Assembly: GCA_026415155.1 (NCBI GenBank)
Contig: JAOAHQ010000025.1
Coordinates: 58,029 to 122,028 of the forward strand
DNA length: 64,000 bases
Source: Rhodocyclaceae bacterium
Lineage (GTDB): Bacteria; Pseudomonadota; Gammaproteobacteria; Burkholderiales; Rhodocyclaceae
Direction: 5' to 3'
Numbering within the stretch: position 1 is the first letter of the stretch; every line of letters starts with the position of its first letter. The notes beneath the pieces were generated by a model, which saw only the letters and a program-made list of their open reading frames with translations, ran no database searches and was not told where the DNA came from. A program made the translations under genes and the position numbers. Shown piece by piece: positions 1 through 12,437 of this stretch.

Positions 1-211
1 GCCGCTCGTCGCCTTCGATGCGGCAGGCTTCCGGCTCGGCTATGGCGGCGGCTTCTTCGACCGCACGCTCGCAGCCTGCACGCCGCGCCCTTTTTCGATC
101 GGTGTTGGCTTCGAACTCGCGCGCGTCGCCACGATCGCGCCGGGCCCCCACGACGTGCCGCTTGATGCCATCGTCACCGAGCGCGGCCTCATGCGATTCA
201 AAGACGGCTGA
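1..211 (+). CDS. 5-formyltetrahydrofolate cyclo-ligase family protein, C-terminal fragment (truncated by window start)
   Basis: Frame 2 reads PLVAFDAAGFRLGYGGGFFDRTLAACTPRPFSIGVGFELARVATIAPGPHDVPLDAIVTERGLMRFKDG*, with the G-Y-G-G-G-[FY]-[FY]-D-R motif of the family; stop at 209-211. Confidence 0.85.
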   Translation, partial: PLVAFDAAGFRLGYGGGFFDRTLAACTPRPFSIGVGFELARVATIAPGPHDVPLDAIVTERGLMRFKDG

Positions 212-1314
212 TTGCCGCCGCGAGGCGCGCGAGCGCCTCGTCGAGCAATTCCCGCCGCGTGCCGAAATTGAGCCGCACGAATTGCGCAAAGGCCTGACCC
301 GGGCCGAAGGCGGCGCCATCGGCAAGCCCCACCCCCGCGGCTTCGAAAAACGCCGCCGGATGCTCGAGGCCCAGATCGCGGCAATCGATCCAGGCCAGAA
401 ACGAGGCCTCGACGCGCGTCGTGAAAAGACCCGGCAGCGCATTGACCGCTTCTTCGACGCGCAAGGCATGATGGCGCAAGGTCTCGATGAGTTGGGCGCG
501 CCAGGCGCCCCCTTCGCGTAGGGCCGCTTCGCAGGCCACGAGCCCCAGCACGTTGGGCTCGGGCACCCTGCCCGCGAGCGCCGCGACGAAGGCTTGACGC
601 AAGGCGGCCTCGGGAATGATGGCATAAGCACAGGATAGGCCCGCCAGGTTGAAGGTCTTCGAAGGCGCCATCAATGTGATCGTGCGGCGTGCGATTTCCG
701 GGGCGAGCGTCGCGAAAGGCCGGTGGCGGCCGGTGAGCGTCAGATCGCAGTGGATTTCGTCCGAACAGACGATGAGATCGTGTTTTTCGGCCAAGGCGGC
801 GAGCTGCCAGAGCTCGTCCTCGCGCCAGGCGCGGCCGACCGGATTGTGCGGATGGCAAAGCAAAAATAGCCGCGCGCCGCGCATCAAGGCATCGGCGGCG
901 GCGAAATCCCAGCCCCAGCCGGCCTCATCGCGCACGAGCGGCAGGGTGCGCAAGACTCGGCGCTCGCGGCACGGCGCCTTGAGGAAGGGCGGATAAACGG
1001 GCGTGGCCGTCACGACCTCGCCTTCGATGGCGCGGCAGGCGGCGTAGAGGGCCGGCACGAGGCCGGGCAGCCAGACGAGCCAGTCGGGCTCGATCGCCCA
1101 GCCGTATTCGCGTGCGCAGTAGGTGACGAGCGCCTCGATGAGCGCATCGGTGGGCTCGCCATAGCCGAACAGGCCATTCGCGATGCGCGCCTCCAAGGCC
1201 GCGATGACCGCCGGCGGTGCGGGGAAATCCAGATCCGCGAGCCACAGCGGGATCACGTCGCGGCCCGCATAGCGGCGCCAGCGCACCGAATCGGCGGGAG
1301 GCACGAAAGACGCT

Positions 1315-2820
<1,506 letters not shown>

Positions 2821-2919
2821 GGTTAGGCCTGAGGTTTTTGCAAGCGGTGAAGCGTAGCATGAGGCGGGCGCGGCGGCCCATCGGTTAGAATTTGCCGCTT
2901 TGCAGCAACGCTACCCTCC

Positions 2920-5900
2920 ATGACGGCTCGCCTGCGGGAAATCCCCTACAACACCACCTCGTTCTCCGACCGCGAGATCGTCATCCGCCTGCTCGGGCGC
3001 GAGATGTGGGCGGTGCTCGACCGGTTGAGAAGCCAGCGCGTCACCGGCCGCTCGGCGCGCATGCTCTATGAAGTGCTCGGCGACATCTGGGTGGTGCGCA
3101 GAAATCCCTACCTCGAGGACGACCTGCTCGCCAGCCGTGAGCGGCGCAGGGCGCTCATCGGGGCGCTTAAGCATCGGCTTGCCGAGATCGAGAAGCGCCG
3201 CCAGGGCAATGCCGACGTCGCACGGCTGTTGGCCGCCGCCCATCAGGCAGTGGCGGATTTCGAGCGCTGGTTCGACGAGACGGCCGCGCTGCGCAAGCTG
3301 GTGCGGGAACGCTTATCGCGCCATACGCGGCGCGACAACATCTGCTTCGACGGCCTCTCGCGCGTCGCCCACGTGACGGATGCCACCGACTGGCGCGTTG
3401 AATACCCCTTCGTCGTGCTCACGCCCGATCGCGAGGCCGAGATCGCCCCCTTGGTGCGCGAGTGCATCGCGCTCGGGCTCACCATCATCCCGCGCGGCGG
3501 CGGCACCGGCTATACGGGAGGCGCCGTGCCGCTCGATGCCAAGTCGGCCGTCATCAATACCGAAAAGCTCATCGACCTGGGGCCAATCGAGCAGCGCGTG
3601 CTGCCGGGCTTGAGCAAGCCCGTGGCGACGATCCGCACCGGCGCTGGGGTGGTGACGCGCCGCGTCATGGAGCGCGCCGAAGAGGCTGGTCTCGTCTTCG
3701 CCTGCGACCCGACCTCGGCCGATGCTTCGACGATCGGCGGCAACATCGCGATGAACGCCGGCGGCAAGAAGGCCGTGCTGTGGGGCACGGCGCTCGACAA
3801 CCTCGCCGCCTGGACGATGGTGACGCCCGCGGGCGAATGGCTCGAAGTCGAGCGCATCGGCCACAACCTCGGCAAGATCCACGAGCAGGAGACCGCGACA
3901 TTCCAGCTCAAATACCGCAGCGACGACGGGCGCGTCCTACGCGAGGAATTTCTTTCCATTCCCGGCGCCACCTTCCGCAAGGCCGGGCTCGGCAAGGACG
4001 TCACCGACAAGTTCTTGGCCGGCCTGCCCGGCGTGCAAAAGGAGGGCACCGACGGCATCATCACCTCGGCGGTCTGGATCCTCCACAAGATGCCGCCCGT
4101 GACGCGCACCGTCTGCCTCGAATTCTTTGGCCAGGTGCGGGAGGCCGTGCCGGCCATCGTCGAGATCACCGATTACTTCAAGCCGGGCGGAGCGGGGCGC
4201 GCCGCCGGCGTGCAACTGGCCGGCCTCGAGCACCTCGACGAACGCTACGTCAAGGCGGTCGGCTATGCGACGAAGGCCAAGCGCCACGGCCGGCCAAAGA
4301 TGGTGCTGATCGGCGACTTGGTCGGCGAAGACGAGACGGCCGTGATGCGCGCGGCTGCCGAGGTGGTCAGGATGGCCAATGCCCGCGGCGGCGAAGGCTT
4401 CATCGCCGCAAGCCTCGAAGCGCGCAAGAAGTTCTGGCTCGACCGCGCCCGCACGGCGGCGATCGCGCGCCATACCAACGCCTTCAAGCTCAACGAGGAC
4501 GTCGTGATCCCGCTGCCACGCATGGGCGATTATTGCGATGGCATCGAGCGCATCAACATCGAGCTCTCCCTCCAGAACAAGCTCGAACTCTGCGATGCGC
4601 TCACTGCCTTCTTGCAAGGCGATCTGCCCTTGCACGCGGGCGACAGCGGGCTTGACAAGGTTGAGCTCATCGGCGATCGGCGCGATGCGGCGCTCGCCGT
4701 CATCGCCGAGGTGCGCGCGCGCTGGCAAAACCTCTACGACAATCTCGATGCGGCCTGGCCGCCGCCCGCGGTGCCCGTGCCGCCGCGCCACTGGCATCCG
4801 CTGCCCATGCCGCCGCGCCTGATACCCGTCCGCCGCTGGCATCCGGTGCCGGCCACGGTGTTTGACAAGCTGCAGGATCATTCCGTACGCGTGTCGTGGA
4901 AAGCGGAGTTGAAACCCCTGCTCGAAGAAATCTTCGCTGGCGCGGCCTACCGGCCGATCCTCGAGCGTATCGCGGCGATCCACCGCGAGGTCTTGAGGGG
5001 CCGCGTCTTCGTCGCGCTGCACATGCACGCCGGCGATGGCAACGTGCATACCAACATCCCGGTCAATTCCGACAATTACGCGATGCTCCAGACGGCCAAC
5101 CAGACCGTCGTGCGCATCATGGCGCTCGCTAGGAGCTTAGGCGGCGTGATCTCCGGCGAGCATGGCATCGGCATCACCAAGCTCGAATTCTTAAGTGAGG
5201 CAGAGATCGCACCTTTCCGCGCCTACAAGCAGAAGATCGACCCGCAAGGCCGCTTCAACCGCGGCAAGCTGATGCCCGGCGGCGATCTCTCCAATGCCTA
5301 TACGCCTTCGTTCGCGCTCTTGGGCATCGAGTCGCTGATCATGGAGCAGTCCGACATCGGCACGCTCGCCGAGATGGTCAAGAACTGCCTGCGCTGCGGC
5401 AAGTGCAAGCCGGTCTGCTCGACCCATGTGCCGCGCGCCAACCTGCTCTATTCGCCTCGCAACAAGATCCTCGGCGTGGGGCTGCTCATCGAGGCCTTCC
5501 TCTATGAAGAGCAGACGCGGCGCGGCATCTCGCTCAAGCACTTCGAGGAATTCGGCGACATTGGCGACCATTGCACGGTCTGCCACAAGTGCGTGAAGCC
5601 CTGCCCCGTCGACATCGACTTCGGCGACGTCTCGATCGCAATGCGCAATTTCCTGCGCCGGCAAGGCAAGCAGAAGATGGCGCCCGGCACTTGGCTCGCG
5701 ATGAAATTCCTCACCGCCACCGATGCGGCAACGATCAAGGCGATGAAGGCCGGCATGATCGATCTCGGCTACCGCGCGCAGCGCTTGGGCCATGCGCTCG
5801 CCAAGGCGCTCGGCCTCACGCAGGAGACGGTGCGCCATCCGCCGGCCTCGCTCGGCAAGCCGCGCTTGCAGGCCCAGGTGATCCACTTCCTCAACAAGCC

Positions 5901-6801
5901 CTTGCCGGCCAACGTGCCGCGCCGCACGGCGCGCGCGCTGCTTGATCTCGAGGATGCGACGGTGATTCCCGTGATCCGCGATCCGCGCCGTGCCCCGGAG
6001 GAGTCCGAGGCCGTCTTCTATTTCCCCGGCTGCGGTTCGGAGCGGCTCTTCTCACAGGTGGGGCTCGCCACCCAGGCGATGCTCTGGCATGTCGGCGCCA
6101 CGACGGTGCTGCCACCCGGTTATCTGTGCTGCGGCTATCCGCAGACCTCGGCCGGCGACGCAACTCGCGGCCAGGCGATTACGACGCAAAACCGCGTGCT
6201 CTTCCACCGCGTCGCCAATACGCTCAACTACCTCGACATCAAGACGGTGATCGTCTCCTGCGGCACCTGCCTCGACCAGCTCGAGCACTATGAATTCGAG
6301 CGCATCTTCCCGGGCTGCCGCCTGCTCGACATCCACGAATATTTGATGGAAAAAGGCGTCAAGCTCGCTGGCCTGCAGGGCGCGCAGTATCTTTATCACG
6401 ATCCCTGCCACACGCCGATGAAGCAGCACGCGCCGCTCAAGGTAGCGAAGGCCTTGCTGGGCAAAGAGATCATGCTCTCCGAGCGCTGCTGCGGCGAATC
6501 CGGCACGCTCGCGGTGACGCGCCCCGATGTGGCGACCCAGGTGCGCTTCAGAAAGCAGCAGGAAATCGAGGCCAACCTCGCCAAACTCGGCGCTGGCCAG
6601 ACGGCGACTCATCCAGCTCCCGTGCGCCTGTTGACGAGCTGCCCGTCCTGCCTGCAAGGCTTGTCGCGTTACCGCGAGGATGTGGCGGTCGAGGCCGATT
6701 ACCTCGTCGTCGAGCTCGCGCGCCACCTCTTGGGCCCCGACTGGCTTGCGCGTTACCTCGCCGCCGCCCACGCAGGCGGCATCGAGCGCGTGCTGTTGTA
6801 A
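2920..6801 (+). CDS. FAD/FMN-binding oxidoreductase with N-terminal DUF3683-like region and C-terminal Fe-S/CCG domains (GlcD/GlpC-like fusion)
   Basis: 1293 aa; FAD_binding_4 motif [26 protein letters not shown], 4Fe-4[12 protein letters not shown] and [15 protein letters not shown] motifs. Confidence 0.85.
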   Translation: MTARLREIPYNTTSFSDREIVIRLLGREMWAVLDRLRSQRVTGRSARMLYEVLGDIWVVRRNPYLEDDLLASRERRRALIGALKHRLAEIEKRRQGNADVARLLAAAHQAVADFERWFDETAALRKLVRERLSRHTRRDNICFDGLSRVAHVTDATDWRVEYPFVVLTPDREAEIAPLVRECIALGLTIIPRGGGTGYTGGAVPLDAKSAVINTEKLIDLGPIEQRVLPGLSKPVATIRTGAGVVTRRVMERAEEAGLVFACDPTSADASTIGGNIAMNAGGKKAVLWGTALDNLAAWTMVTPAGEWLEVERIGHNLGKIHEQETATFQLKYRSDDGRVLREEFLSIPGATFRKAGLGKDVTDKFLAGLPGVQKEGTDGIITSAVWILHKMPPVTRTVCLEFFGQVREAVPAIVEITDYFKPGGAGRAAGVQLAGLEHLDERYVKAVGYATKAKRHGRPKMVLIGDLVGEDETAVMRAAAEVVRMANARGGEGFIAASLEARKKFWLDRARTAAIARHTNAFKLNEDVVIPLPRMGDYCDGIERINIELSLQNKLELCDALTAFLQGDLPLHAGDSGLDKVELIGDRRDAALAVIAEVRARWQNLYDNLDAAWPPPAVPVPPRHWHPLPMPPRLIPVRRWHPVPATVFDKLQDHSVRVSWKAELKPLLEEIFAGAAYRPILERIAAIHREVLRGRVFVALHMHAGDGNVHTNIPVNSDNYAMLQTANQTVVRIMALARSLGGVISGEHGIGITKLEFLSEAEIAPFRAYKQKIDPQGRFNRGKLMPGGDLSNAYTPSFALLGIESLIMEQSDIGTLAEMVKNCLRCGKCKPVCSTHVPRANLLYSPRNKILGVGLLIEAFLYEEQTRRGISLKHFEEFGDIGDHCTVCHKCVKPCPVDIDFGDVSIAMRNFLRRQGKQKMAPGTWLAMKFLTATDAATIKAMKAGMIDLGYRAQRLGHALAKALGLTQETVRHPPASLGKPRLQAQVIHFLNKPLPANVPRRTARALLDLEDATVIPVIRDPRRAPEESEAVFYFPGCGSERLFSQVGLATQAMLWHVGATTVLPPGYLCCGYPQTSAGDATRGQAITTQNRVLFHRVANTLNYLDIKTVIVSCGTCLDQLEHYEFERIFPGCRLLDIHEYLMEKGVKLAGLQGAQYLYHDPCHTPMKQHAPLKVAKALLGKEIMLSERCCGESGTLAVTRPDVATQVRFRKQQEIEANLAKLGAGQTATHPAPVRLLTSCPSCLQGLSRYREDVAVEADYLVVELARHLLGPDWLARYLAAAHAGGIERVLL
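6583..6605 (-). repeat. 23-bp dispersed motif copy
   Basis: Reads GCCGTCTGGCCAGCGCCGAGTTT on the minus strand; inside the FAD/Fe-S oxidoreductase gene (AKLGAGQTA). Confidence 0.8.
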
Positions 6802-6814
6802 GCGAGAATTTGCC

Positions 6815-7234
6815 ATGCGCCAGGCACATCAGATCTTGACCCTCGCCACCCGCGGCCGCGGCCTCGTCGAATTTACCCGTGAAGCGCGCGATTTCGTCGC
6901 CGCCACGGGGATGCGCGATGGCCTCTTGACCGTCTTCTGCCGCCATACCTCGGCCTCGCTGCTCATCCAGGAAAACGCCGACCCGGACGTGCGCCACGAC
7001 CTCGAGACCTTCTTCGCCCGCCTCGTGCCCGATGGCGATCCCGCTTGGCGGCATGCCAGCGAAGGGCCGGACGACATGTCGGCGCATCTGCGCACAGCGC
7101 TCACGCACAGCTCGCTCGGCATCCCGCTCATCGCGGGGCAGCTGGCGCTCGGCACCTGGCAGGGGCTCTATCTCTGGGAGCATCGCACGCGGCCGCATCG
7201 CCGCGAGGTGGTGCTGCACCTCATCGGCGATTGA
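6815..7234 (+). CDS. YjbQ family (UPF0047) protein
   Basis: MRQAHQILTLATRGRGLVEFT...CRHTSASLLIQENADPDVRHDLE...HSSLGIPLIAGQLALGTWQGLYLWEHR. Confidence 0.9.
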   Translation: MRQAHQILTLATRGRGLVEFTREARDFVAATGMRDGLLTVFCRHTSASLLIQENADPDVRHDLETFFARLVPDGDPAWRHASEGPDDMSAHLRTALTHSSLGIPLIAGQLALGTWQGLYLWEHRTRPHRREVVLHLIGD

Positions 7235-7279
7235 TCCAAGCCAAGGCCGGCCGTCGTGTCAGCGCCGAGAATGCGGCGC

Positions 7280-8473
7280 ATGAGACTCTTCTGGCTCATG
7301 GCGCTGTTCGCCCTGCCGGGATGGGCGGGTGAGCCGCTGCAACCCTTGATCGATGCGACGTCGCCCGGCGGCGTGCTGCAGCTGGCAGCCGGCGACTATG
7401 CCGGCCCGGCACGCGTCACCAAGCCCATCGTCATCGACGGCGGCGGGCGCGCGCGCCTTGTCGGCACGGGACGCGGCACGGTGCTCGCGCTGGAGACGAA
7501 TGGCGCGACAGTGAAGGGCCTCGTCATCCTCAACGGCGGCGAGTCGCACGATGGCATGGATGCCGGCCTGCTCGTCACCGGCAATGACAATACCATTGAA
7601 GGCAACACCATCGCCGAGGTGCTGTTTGGCATCCACGTCAAGGGCGGCAACCGCAACCGCATTACCGGCAACCGCGTTGTCGGTCGCGCGCTGCCGCTCG
7701 GTCAGCGCGGCGACGCGCTGAGGGTCTGGAACGGTCGTGACAATCTCATCGCGGCCAACCACATTCTGCGCGCCCGCGATCTCACCTTCATGAACGCGCC
7801 CGACAACCGCGTGATCGGCAACTATTTCTCCGATGGCCGCTATGGCCTGCACGTCATCTTCTCGCCGCGCCTATTGATCACCGACAACACGATCGAAGCC
7901 ACCGGCACTGGCATCGTTGCGATGTATTCGCCACGGCTGACAGTGCGCGGCAACCGCATCCGCCACGTGCTGGCCGGCGGCGGCGCCGGACTCGTCTTCA
8001 AGGACAGCGGCGGCGCGCTCGTCGAGCATAACGAGCTCGTCCATTGCGCCGTCGGCCTCTTGGCGGATGCGCCACTCAACGCGGAATTGGCGCTGACCAT
8101 TCGCGCCAACCGCTTCGCCCACAATTTCATCGGCTTGTCCTTCTATGGCGAGCAAGGCGGCCACAAGATCCTCGCCAATCGTTTCGAGGACAACCTCACG
8201 CAGGTCTTCGTCAGCGCGCCAGGAGTGGGCGAGGCGAATGTCTGGGAAGGCAACTACTGGAGCGACTATCAGGGCTTCGACCGCGACGCCGATGGCGTCG
8301 GCGATACACCCCACGAGGTCTGGCTCTACACCGATCGTCTCTGGCTGGAGCTGCCGAAGGCGAAGTTTTTCACCAATGCGCCGGCGCTCGAGCTGCTTGA
8401 TTTCCTCGAACGCCTGGCACCGTTTTCCCAGCCCTCGCGCATCCTGCGCGATCCGAAACCGCGAATGCGCTAA
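7280..8473 (+). CDS. NosD-like parallel beta-helix (copper ABC transporter substrate/maturation) protein
   Basis: Signal peptide then repeated GNxIxG/NRI beta-helix repeats; C-terminal EGNYWSDYQGFDRDADGVGDTPHE typical of NosD. Upstream in-frame ATGs at 7256 and 7271 also possible. Confidence 0.8.
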   Translation: MRLFWLMALFALPGWAGEPLQPLIDATSPGGVLQLAAGDYAGPARVTKPIVIDGGGRARLVGTGRGTVLALETNGATVKGLVILNGGESHDGMDAGLLVTGNDNTIEGNTIAEVLFGIHVKGGNRNRITGNRVVGRALPLGQRGDALRVWNGRDNLIAANHILRARDLTFMNAPDNRVIGNYFSDGRYGLHVIFSPRLLITDNTIEATGTGIVAMYSPRLTVRGNRIRHVLAGGGAGLVFKDSGGALVEHNELVHCAVGLLADAPLNAELALTIRANRFAHNFIGLSFYGEQGGHKILANRFEDNLTQVFVSAPGVGEANVWEGNYWSDYQGFDRDADGVGDTPHEVWLYTDRLWLELPKAKFFTNAPALELLDFLERLAPFSQPSRILRDPKPRMR

Positions 8474-8498
8474 CCTACGTAGTGGAGGTATTTCCAGC

Positions 8499-10280
8499 AT
8501 GTGCGGCATCGCCGGCGAATTGCGCTTCGATGGGACATCGCCCGAGCGAGCGACGCTCGAGCGCATGAGCGCGCGCCTGGCGCGGCGCGGACCCGATGGG
8601 GCGGGCTTCTGGCAAGACGGACCGATCGCACTCGCTCACCGGCGGCTTGCGATCATCGATCTTACTGAGCGCTCGGCGCAGCCGATGGTGGATGCCGCAG
8701 CGGGGCTTGCGCTCGTCTTCAACGGCACGATCTACAACTACCCCGAGCTGCGCGCCGTGCTCCACGAGCGCGGCCATACCTTCTTTTCCGACGGCGATAC
8801 CGAGGTGATCCTACGCGCCTATGCCGAATGGGGCGAGGCCTGCGTCGAGCGCCTTGCCGGCATGTTCGCCTTCGCGCTGTGGGACATGCGCGCGCAGAAG
8901 CTCTTCCTCGCCCGTGATCGCATCGGCATCAAGCCGCTCTATTTCGCGCGCAGCGACAACTGGTTCCGCTTTGCTTCGACGACGCAGGCGCTGCTCGCCA
9001 CCGGCGAGATCGACACCACGCTCGACAAAGAAGCGCTTCACTTCCAATTCATGCTGCATGCCGCCGTGCCGCCGCCCTTTACCGTCTTGCGCGGCATCCG
9101 CAAGCTCGAACAGGGCACGACGCTCACCCTCGATGCCGTCGGCCGCGTCAGCGAGCGGCGCTACTGGTCGCTGCGCGCCACGCGGCCGGCCACGCCGATG
9201 AGCGAGCACCAATGGACGGAGGCGATCCACGCCGCCTTGCGCGAGGCAGTGAAGACGCATCTGGCGATCGCCGACGTCAAGGTCGGCGTGCTGCTCTCGG
9301 GCGGACTCGATTCTTCCCTCCTCGTCGCCTTGCTCGCCGAGGCGGGGGTGACGGATCTCATGACCTTCTCGATCGGCTTCGAGGATCATCCCGAGGAGTG
9401 CGGCCACGAGTTCGAATATTCGGATGCGGTAGCCGATTACTACGGCACGCGCCACCACAAATACCGCATCCCCAATGCCGAGGTGCTCGCGCGCTTACCC
9501 GAGGCGATCGATGCGATGGCCGAGCCGATGGTGAGCCAAGACGCCGTCTCCTTTTATCTGCTCGCCGAGCGCGTGAGCCGCACCGTCAAGGTGGTGCAAA
9601 GCGGCCAAGGGGCGGATGAAATTTTCGCTGGCTATGCCTGGCATGCCAAGATGGCCGCCGAACCGGGCCCCTATCTCGACCGCCTCAAGCGCCACTACTT
9701 CGACCGCGAGCATGCCGAGTTCGCCGAGATGCTCAGCGCGCCTTATCAGACCGAGGACGTCACCGCCGCGCGCGTGGCCGCCAAGCTCAGCGAGCCCTTT
9801 GCCGACGAATTCCTCGACCAGCTCTTGCGCGCCGAGGTGACATTGTTCATCGCCGACGATCCGGTCAAGCGCGTCGATAACATGACGATGGCCTGGGGGC
9901 TCGAGGCGCGCGTGCCCTTCCTCGATCACCACCTCGTCGAACTCGCTGCCCAAATGCCGCCCGAACTGAAGCTTGGCTCGGGCGGCAAGCATGTGTTAAA
10001 GCGCCTCGCGCGCGGCCTCTTGCCCGATGCCGTCATCGACCGGCCCAAGGGCTACTTCCCCATGCCGGCGCTCAAGTTCGTGCGCGGCGAGTTTCTCGAA
10101 TTCATGCGCGCCATTCTCGATTCGCAAGCCTGCCGCGCGCGGGGCCTTTACCAGCGCGCCTATGTCGATAAGCTGCTCGCCGCGCCAGAAAAGCACCTGA
10201 CGCGCATCCAGGGCAGCAAGCTCTGGCATCTCGCGCTGCTGGAATACTGGCTGCAAAAGCATGTCGATGCACGGCGGTAA
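8499..10280 (+). CDS. asparagine synthase-type glutamine amidotransferase (resembles the N-acetylglutaminylglutamine amidotransferase family)
   Basis: Ntn start MCGIAGELRFDG, RRGPDGAGFW, FNGTIYNYPELR, PP-loop LLSGGLDSSLLVALL. Confidence 0.85.
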   Translation: MCGIAGELRFDGTSPERATLERMSARLARRGPDGAGFWQDGPIALAHRRLAIIDLTERSAQPMVDAAAGLALVFNGTIYNYPELRAVLHERGHTFFSDGDTEVILRAYAEWGEACVERLAGMFAFALWDMRAQKLFLARDRIGIKPLYFARSDNWFRFASTTQALLATGEIDTTLDKEALHFQFMLHAAVPPPFTVLRGIRKLEQGTTLTLDAVGRVSERRYWSLRATRPATPMSEHQWTEAIHAALREAVKTHLAIADVKVGVLLSGGLDSSLLVALLAEAGVTDLMTFSIGFEDHPEECGHEFEYSDAVADYYGTRHHKYRIPNAEVLARLPEAIDAMAEPMVSQDAVSFYLLAERVSRTVKVVQSGQGADEIFAGYAWHAKMAAEPGPYLDRLKRHYFDREHAEFAEMLSAPYQTEDVTAARVAAKLSEPFADEFLDQLLRAEVTLFIADDPVKRVDNMTMAWGLEARVPFLDHHLVELAAQMPPELKLGSGGKHVLKRLARGLLPDAVIDRPKGYFPMPALKFVRGEFLEFMRAILDSQACRARGLYQRAYVDKLLAAPEKHLTRIQGSKLWHLALLEYWLQKHVDARR

Positions 10281-10390
10281 AGCGCCATCCATCCCTTTCA
10301 GGCGGGCGCCTGGCCTGTTCATGGGGCCGCCAGGGGCCGGCCTATAATGCCTTCTTCGGAAAGGCAGCGAGCAGGAGCGAAGGAGGAAGC

Positions 10391-11038
10391 ATGGGCGGCC
10401 GCGACGACATTTCCTGGGATGATCTCAAACGCATGCTGGCGGAGCTCGTCGAGCAGAGCAAGGAGACCGACCGGCTCATGAAAGAGAGCATACGGGAGGC
10501 CGATCGGCGCTGGCAAGAGAGCATACGAGAGACCGACCGGCGCATGCGAGAGAGCATGGAGGAGTCCGACCGGCACTTCAATGCGCGTATGCGCCAACTG
10601 GAGCTGCAGTTGGGGCGCCTCGGCAACCGGCTCGGACAGTTCGTGCAGGACATGGTCGAGCCGGCCGTGGTGCGACTGTTTCAGGAACAAGGCATTCCGG
10701 TGCATCACGTCTTTCCGAACGCGACGGCGCGGGATGACGAAGGGCAGGCGATCATGGAAATCGATTTGCTCGTCGTCGATGGCGAGCATGCCGTGGCGGT
10801 CGAATGTAAAAGCCGTCTGACCACAGCCGACGTCGACGAGCATCTCGAACGGCTTGGCCGCTTCAAGGAGGCCTTTCCCCAGTTCGCCGACAAAATCTTG
10901 CACGGCGCGGTGGCGGCGATGGGTGCGCCGCAGGAGGTCGTGCGCTATGCCGACCGCGCCGGGCTCTATGTCCTCGTCCAGGCCGATGACGACGTCGTGC
11001 TCAAGAATCGCCCCGGTTTCGTGCCCAAGAGCTGGTAA
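10391..11038 (+). CDS. coiled-coil protein with C-terminal PD-(D/E)XK nuclease-like domain (DUF3782-like)
   Basis: N-terminal 11-aa tandem coiled-coil repeats followed by [23 protein letters not shown] (ExK nuclease signature). Confidence 0.7.
   Translation: MGGRDDISWDDLKRMLAELVEQSKETDRLMKESIREADRRWQESIRETDRRMRESMEESDRHFNARMRQLELQLGRLGNRLGQFVQDMVEPAVVRLFQEQGIPVHHVFPNATARDDEGQAIMEIDLLVVDGEHAVAVECKSRLTTADVDEHLERLGRFKEAFPQFADKILHGAVAAMGAPQEVVRYADRAGLYVLVQADDDVVLKNRPGFVPKSW
10451..10582 (+). repeat. four tandem 33-bp units encoding an 11-aa coiled-coil repeat
   Basis: Units [11 protein letters not shown] / [11 protein letters not shown] / [11 protein letters not shown] / [11 protein letters not shown]; the last three share GAGAGCAT starts. 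Confidence 0.85.
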
Positions 11039-11073
11039 TCCCCCCGTCCTGTTGCTTTGCGATTTGCTTTGCC

Positions 11074-12408
11074 ATGCCGCACAAGGTCTTCATCCGCACC
11101 TTCGGTTGCCAGATGAACGAATACGACTCCGACAAGATGCTCGATCTGTTGGGGAAGGAAGGCTTCGAACGCACCGAGGAGGTTGAATCGGCCGATCTGA
11201 TCCTCTTCAACACCTGCTCGGTGCGCGAAAAGCCGCAGGAGAAGGTGTTCCATGATCTGGGGCGTGTTAGGAAGCTCAAGGAAGGCCGGCCCGACCTCCT
11301 CATTGGCGTCGGCGGCTGTGTCGCAAGCCAAGAGGGCGAGGCGATCATCAAGCGCGCGCCCTACGTCGATCTCGTCTTCGGCCCGCAGACCTTGCATCGC
11401 CTGCCCGAGTTGATCCGGGCGCGGCGCACGACGGGCAAGCCGCAGGTCGATGTCTCGTTTCCCGAGATCGAAAAATTCGACCGGCTCCCGCAAGCGAGGA
11501 GCGAAGCAGGCGCCGCTGCCTTCGTCTCGGTCATGGAGGGCTGCTCGAAGTTTTGCACCTATTGCATCGTGCCCTACACGCGCGGCGACGAGGTCTCACG
11601 GCCGTTCGAGGATGTCATGAACGAGGTGCGCACGCTCATCCAGCAGGGCGTGCGCGAGATCACGCTACTGGGCCAAAACGTCAATGCCTATCGCGGGGTG
11701 ACGGCAGAGGGCGACGAGGTCGATCTTGCCTTCTTGCTCGAGGCCGTCGCCGCGCTGCCCGAGATCGAGCGCATCCGCTTCACGACCTCACACCCCTGCG
11801 AGATGAACGAGCGGCTCATCGATTGCTTCCGCACCATCCCGAAGCTTGCGCCACACCTGCATCTGCCGGTGCAATCGGGCTCCGACCGCGTGCTCGCCGC
11901 GATGAAGCGCGGCTATACGGTGCTCGAATACAAGTCGGTGGTGAGAAAGCTGAAAGCCGCGCGGCCGGAGCTGTCGCTATCGACCGACTTCATCGTCGGC
12001 TTTCCCGGCGAGACGGACGAGGACTTCGAGAAGACGATGCGGCTCATCGACGAGATCGGCTTCGATGCGAGCTTCTCCTTCATCTTCAGCCCGCGCCCCG
12101 GCACGCCGGCTGCCGAGATGAGCGATCCGACGCCAGCCGAGGTGAAGACGGCGCGCCTGCAGCGCCTGCAAAAGCGCATCGACGAGCTCGCCTTCGCCGT
12201 CTCGCAGGCGATGGTCGGCCGCATCGAGCGCGTGCTCGTCGAAGGCCGTGCGAAGAAGGATGCCGAGGAGCTCGCCGGCCGCACCGCCAATAACCGCGTC
12301 GTCAACTTCAAAGGCAGCGCGCGGCTCATCGGCCGCTTCATCGACGTGAGGATCACGGCTGCGCTGCCGCACTCGCTGCGCGGCGAGGTCGTCACCCGCG
12401 AAGCCTGA
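11074..12408 (+). CDS. miaB: tRNA-2-methylthio-N6-dimethylallyladenosine synthase
   Basis: [22 protein letters not shown], radical [19 protein letters not shown]-terminal TRAM domain. Confidence 0.96.
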   Translation: MPHKVFIRTFGCQMNEYDSDKMLDLLGKEGFERTEEVESADLILFNTCSVREKPQEKVFHDLGRVRKLKEGRPDLLIGVGGCVASQEGEAIIKRAPYVDLVFGPQTLHRLPELIRARRTTGKPQVDVSFPEIEKFDRLPQARSEAGAAAFVSVMEGCSKFCTYCIVPYTRGDEVSRPFEDVMNEVRTLIQQGVREITLLGQNVNAYRGVTAEGDEVDLAFLLEAVAALPEIERIRFTTSHPCEMNERLIDCFRTIPKLAPHLHLPVQSGSDRVLAAMKRGYTVLEYKSVVRKLKAARPELSLSTDFIVGFPGETDEDFEKTMRLIDEIGFDASFSFIFSPRPGTPAAEMSDPTPAEVKTARLQRLQKRIDELAFAVSQAMVGRIERVLVEGRAKKDAEELAGRTANNRVVNFKGSARLIGRFIDVRITAALPHSLRGEVVTREA

Positions 12409-12411
12409 TCC

Positions 12412-12430
12412 TCGGCGCTGGCAAGACGGC
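12412..12430 (-). repeat. 23-bp dispersed motif copy (19-bp core only)
   Basis: GCCGTCTTGCCAGCGCCGA on the minus strand, starting 4 nt after the miaB stop, in a convergent intergenic gap. Confidence 0.8.
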
Positions 12431-12437
12431 CTCGCGC

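Noticed and set aside
10812-10834. GCCGTCTGACCACAGCCGACGTC resembling the 23-bp motif
   Set aside because: About 17/23 matches, but the peptide [16 protein letters not shown] looks native to the nuclease-like family; treated as coincidence.
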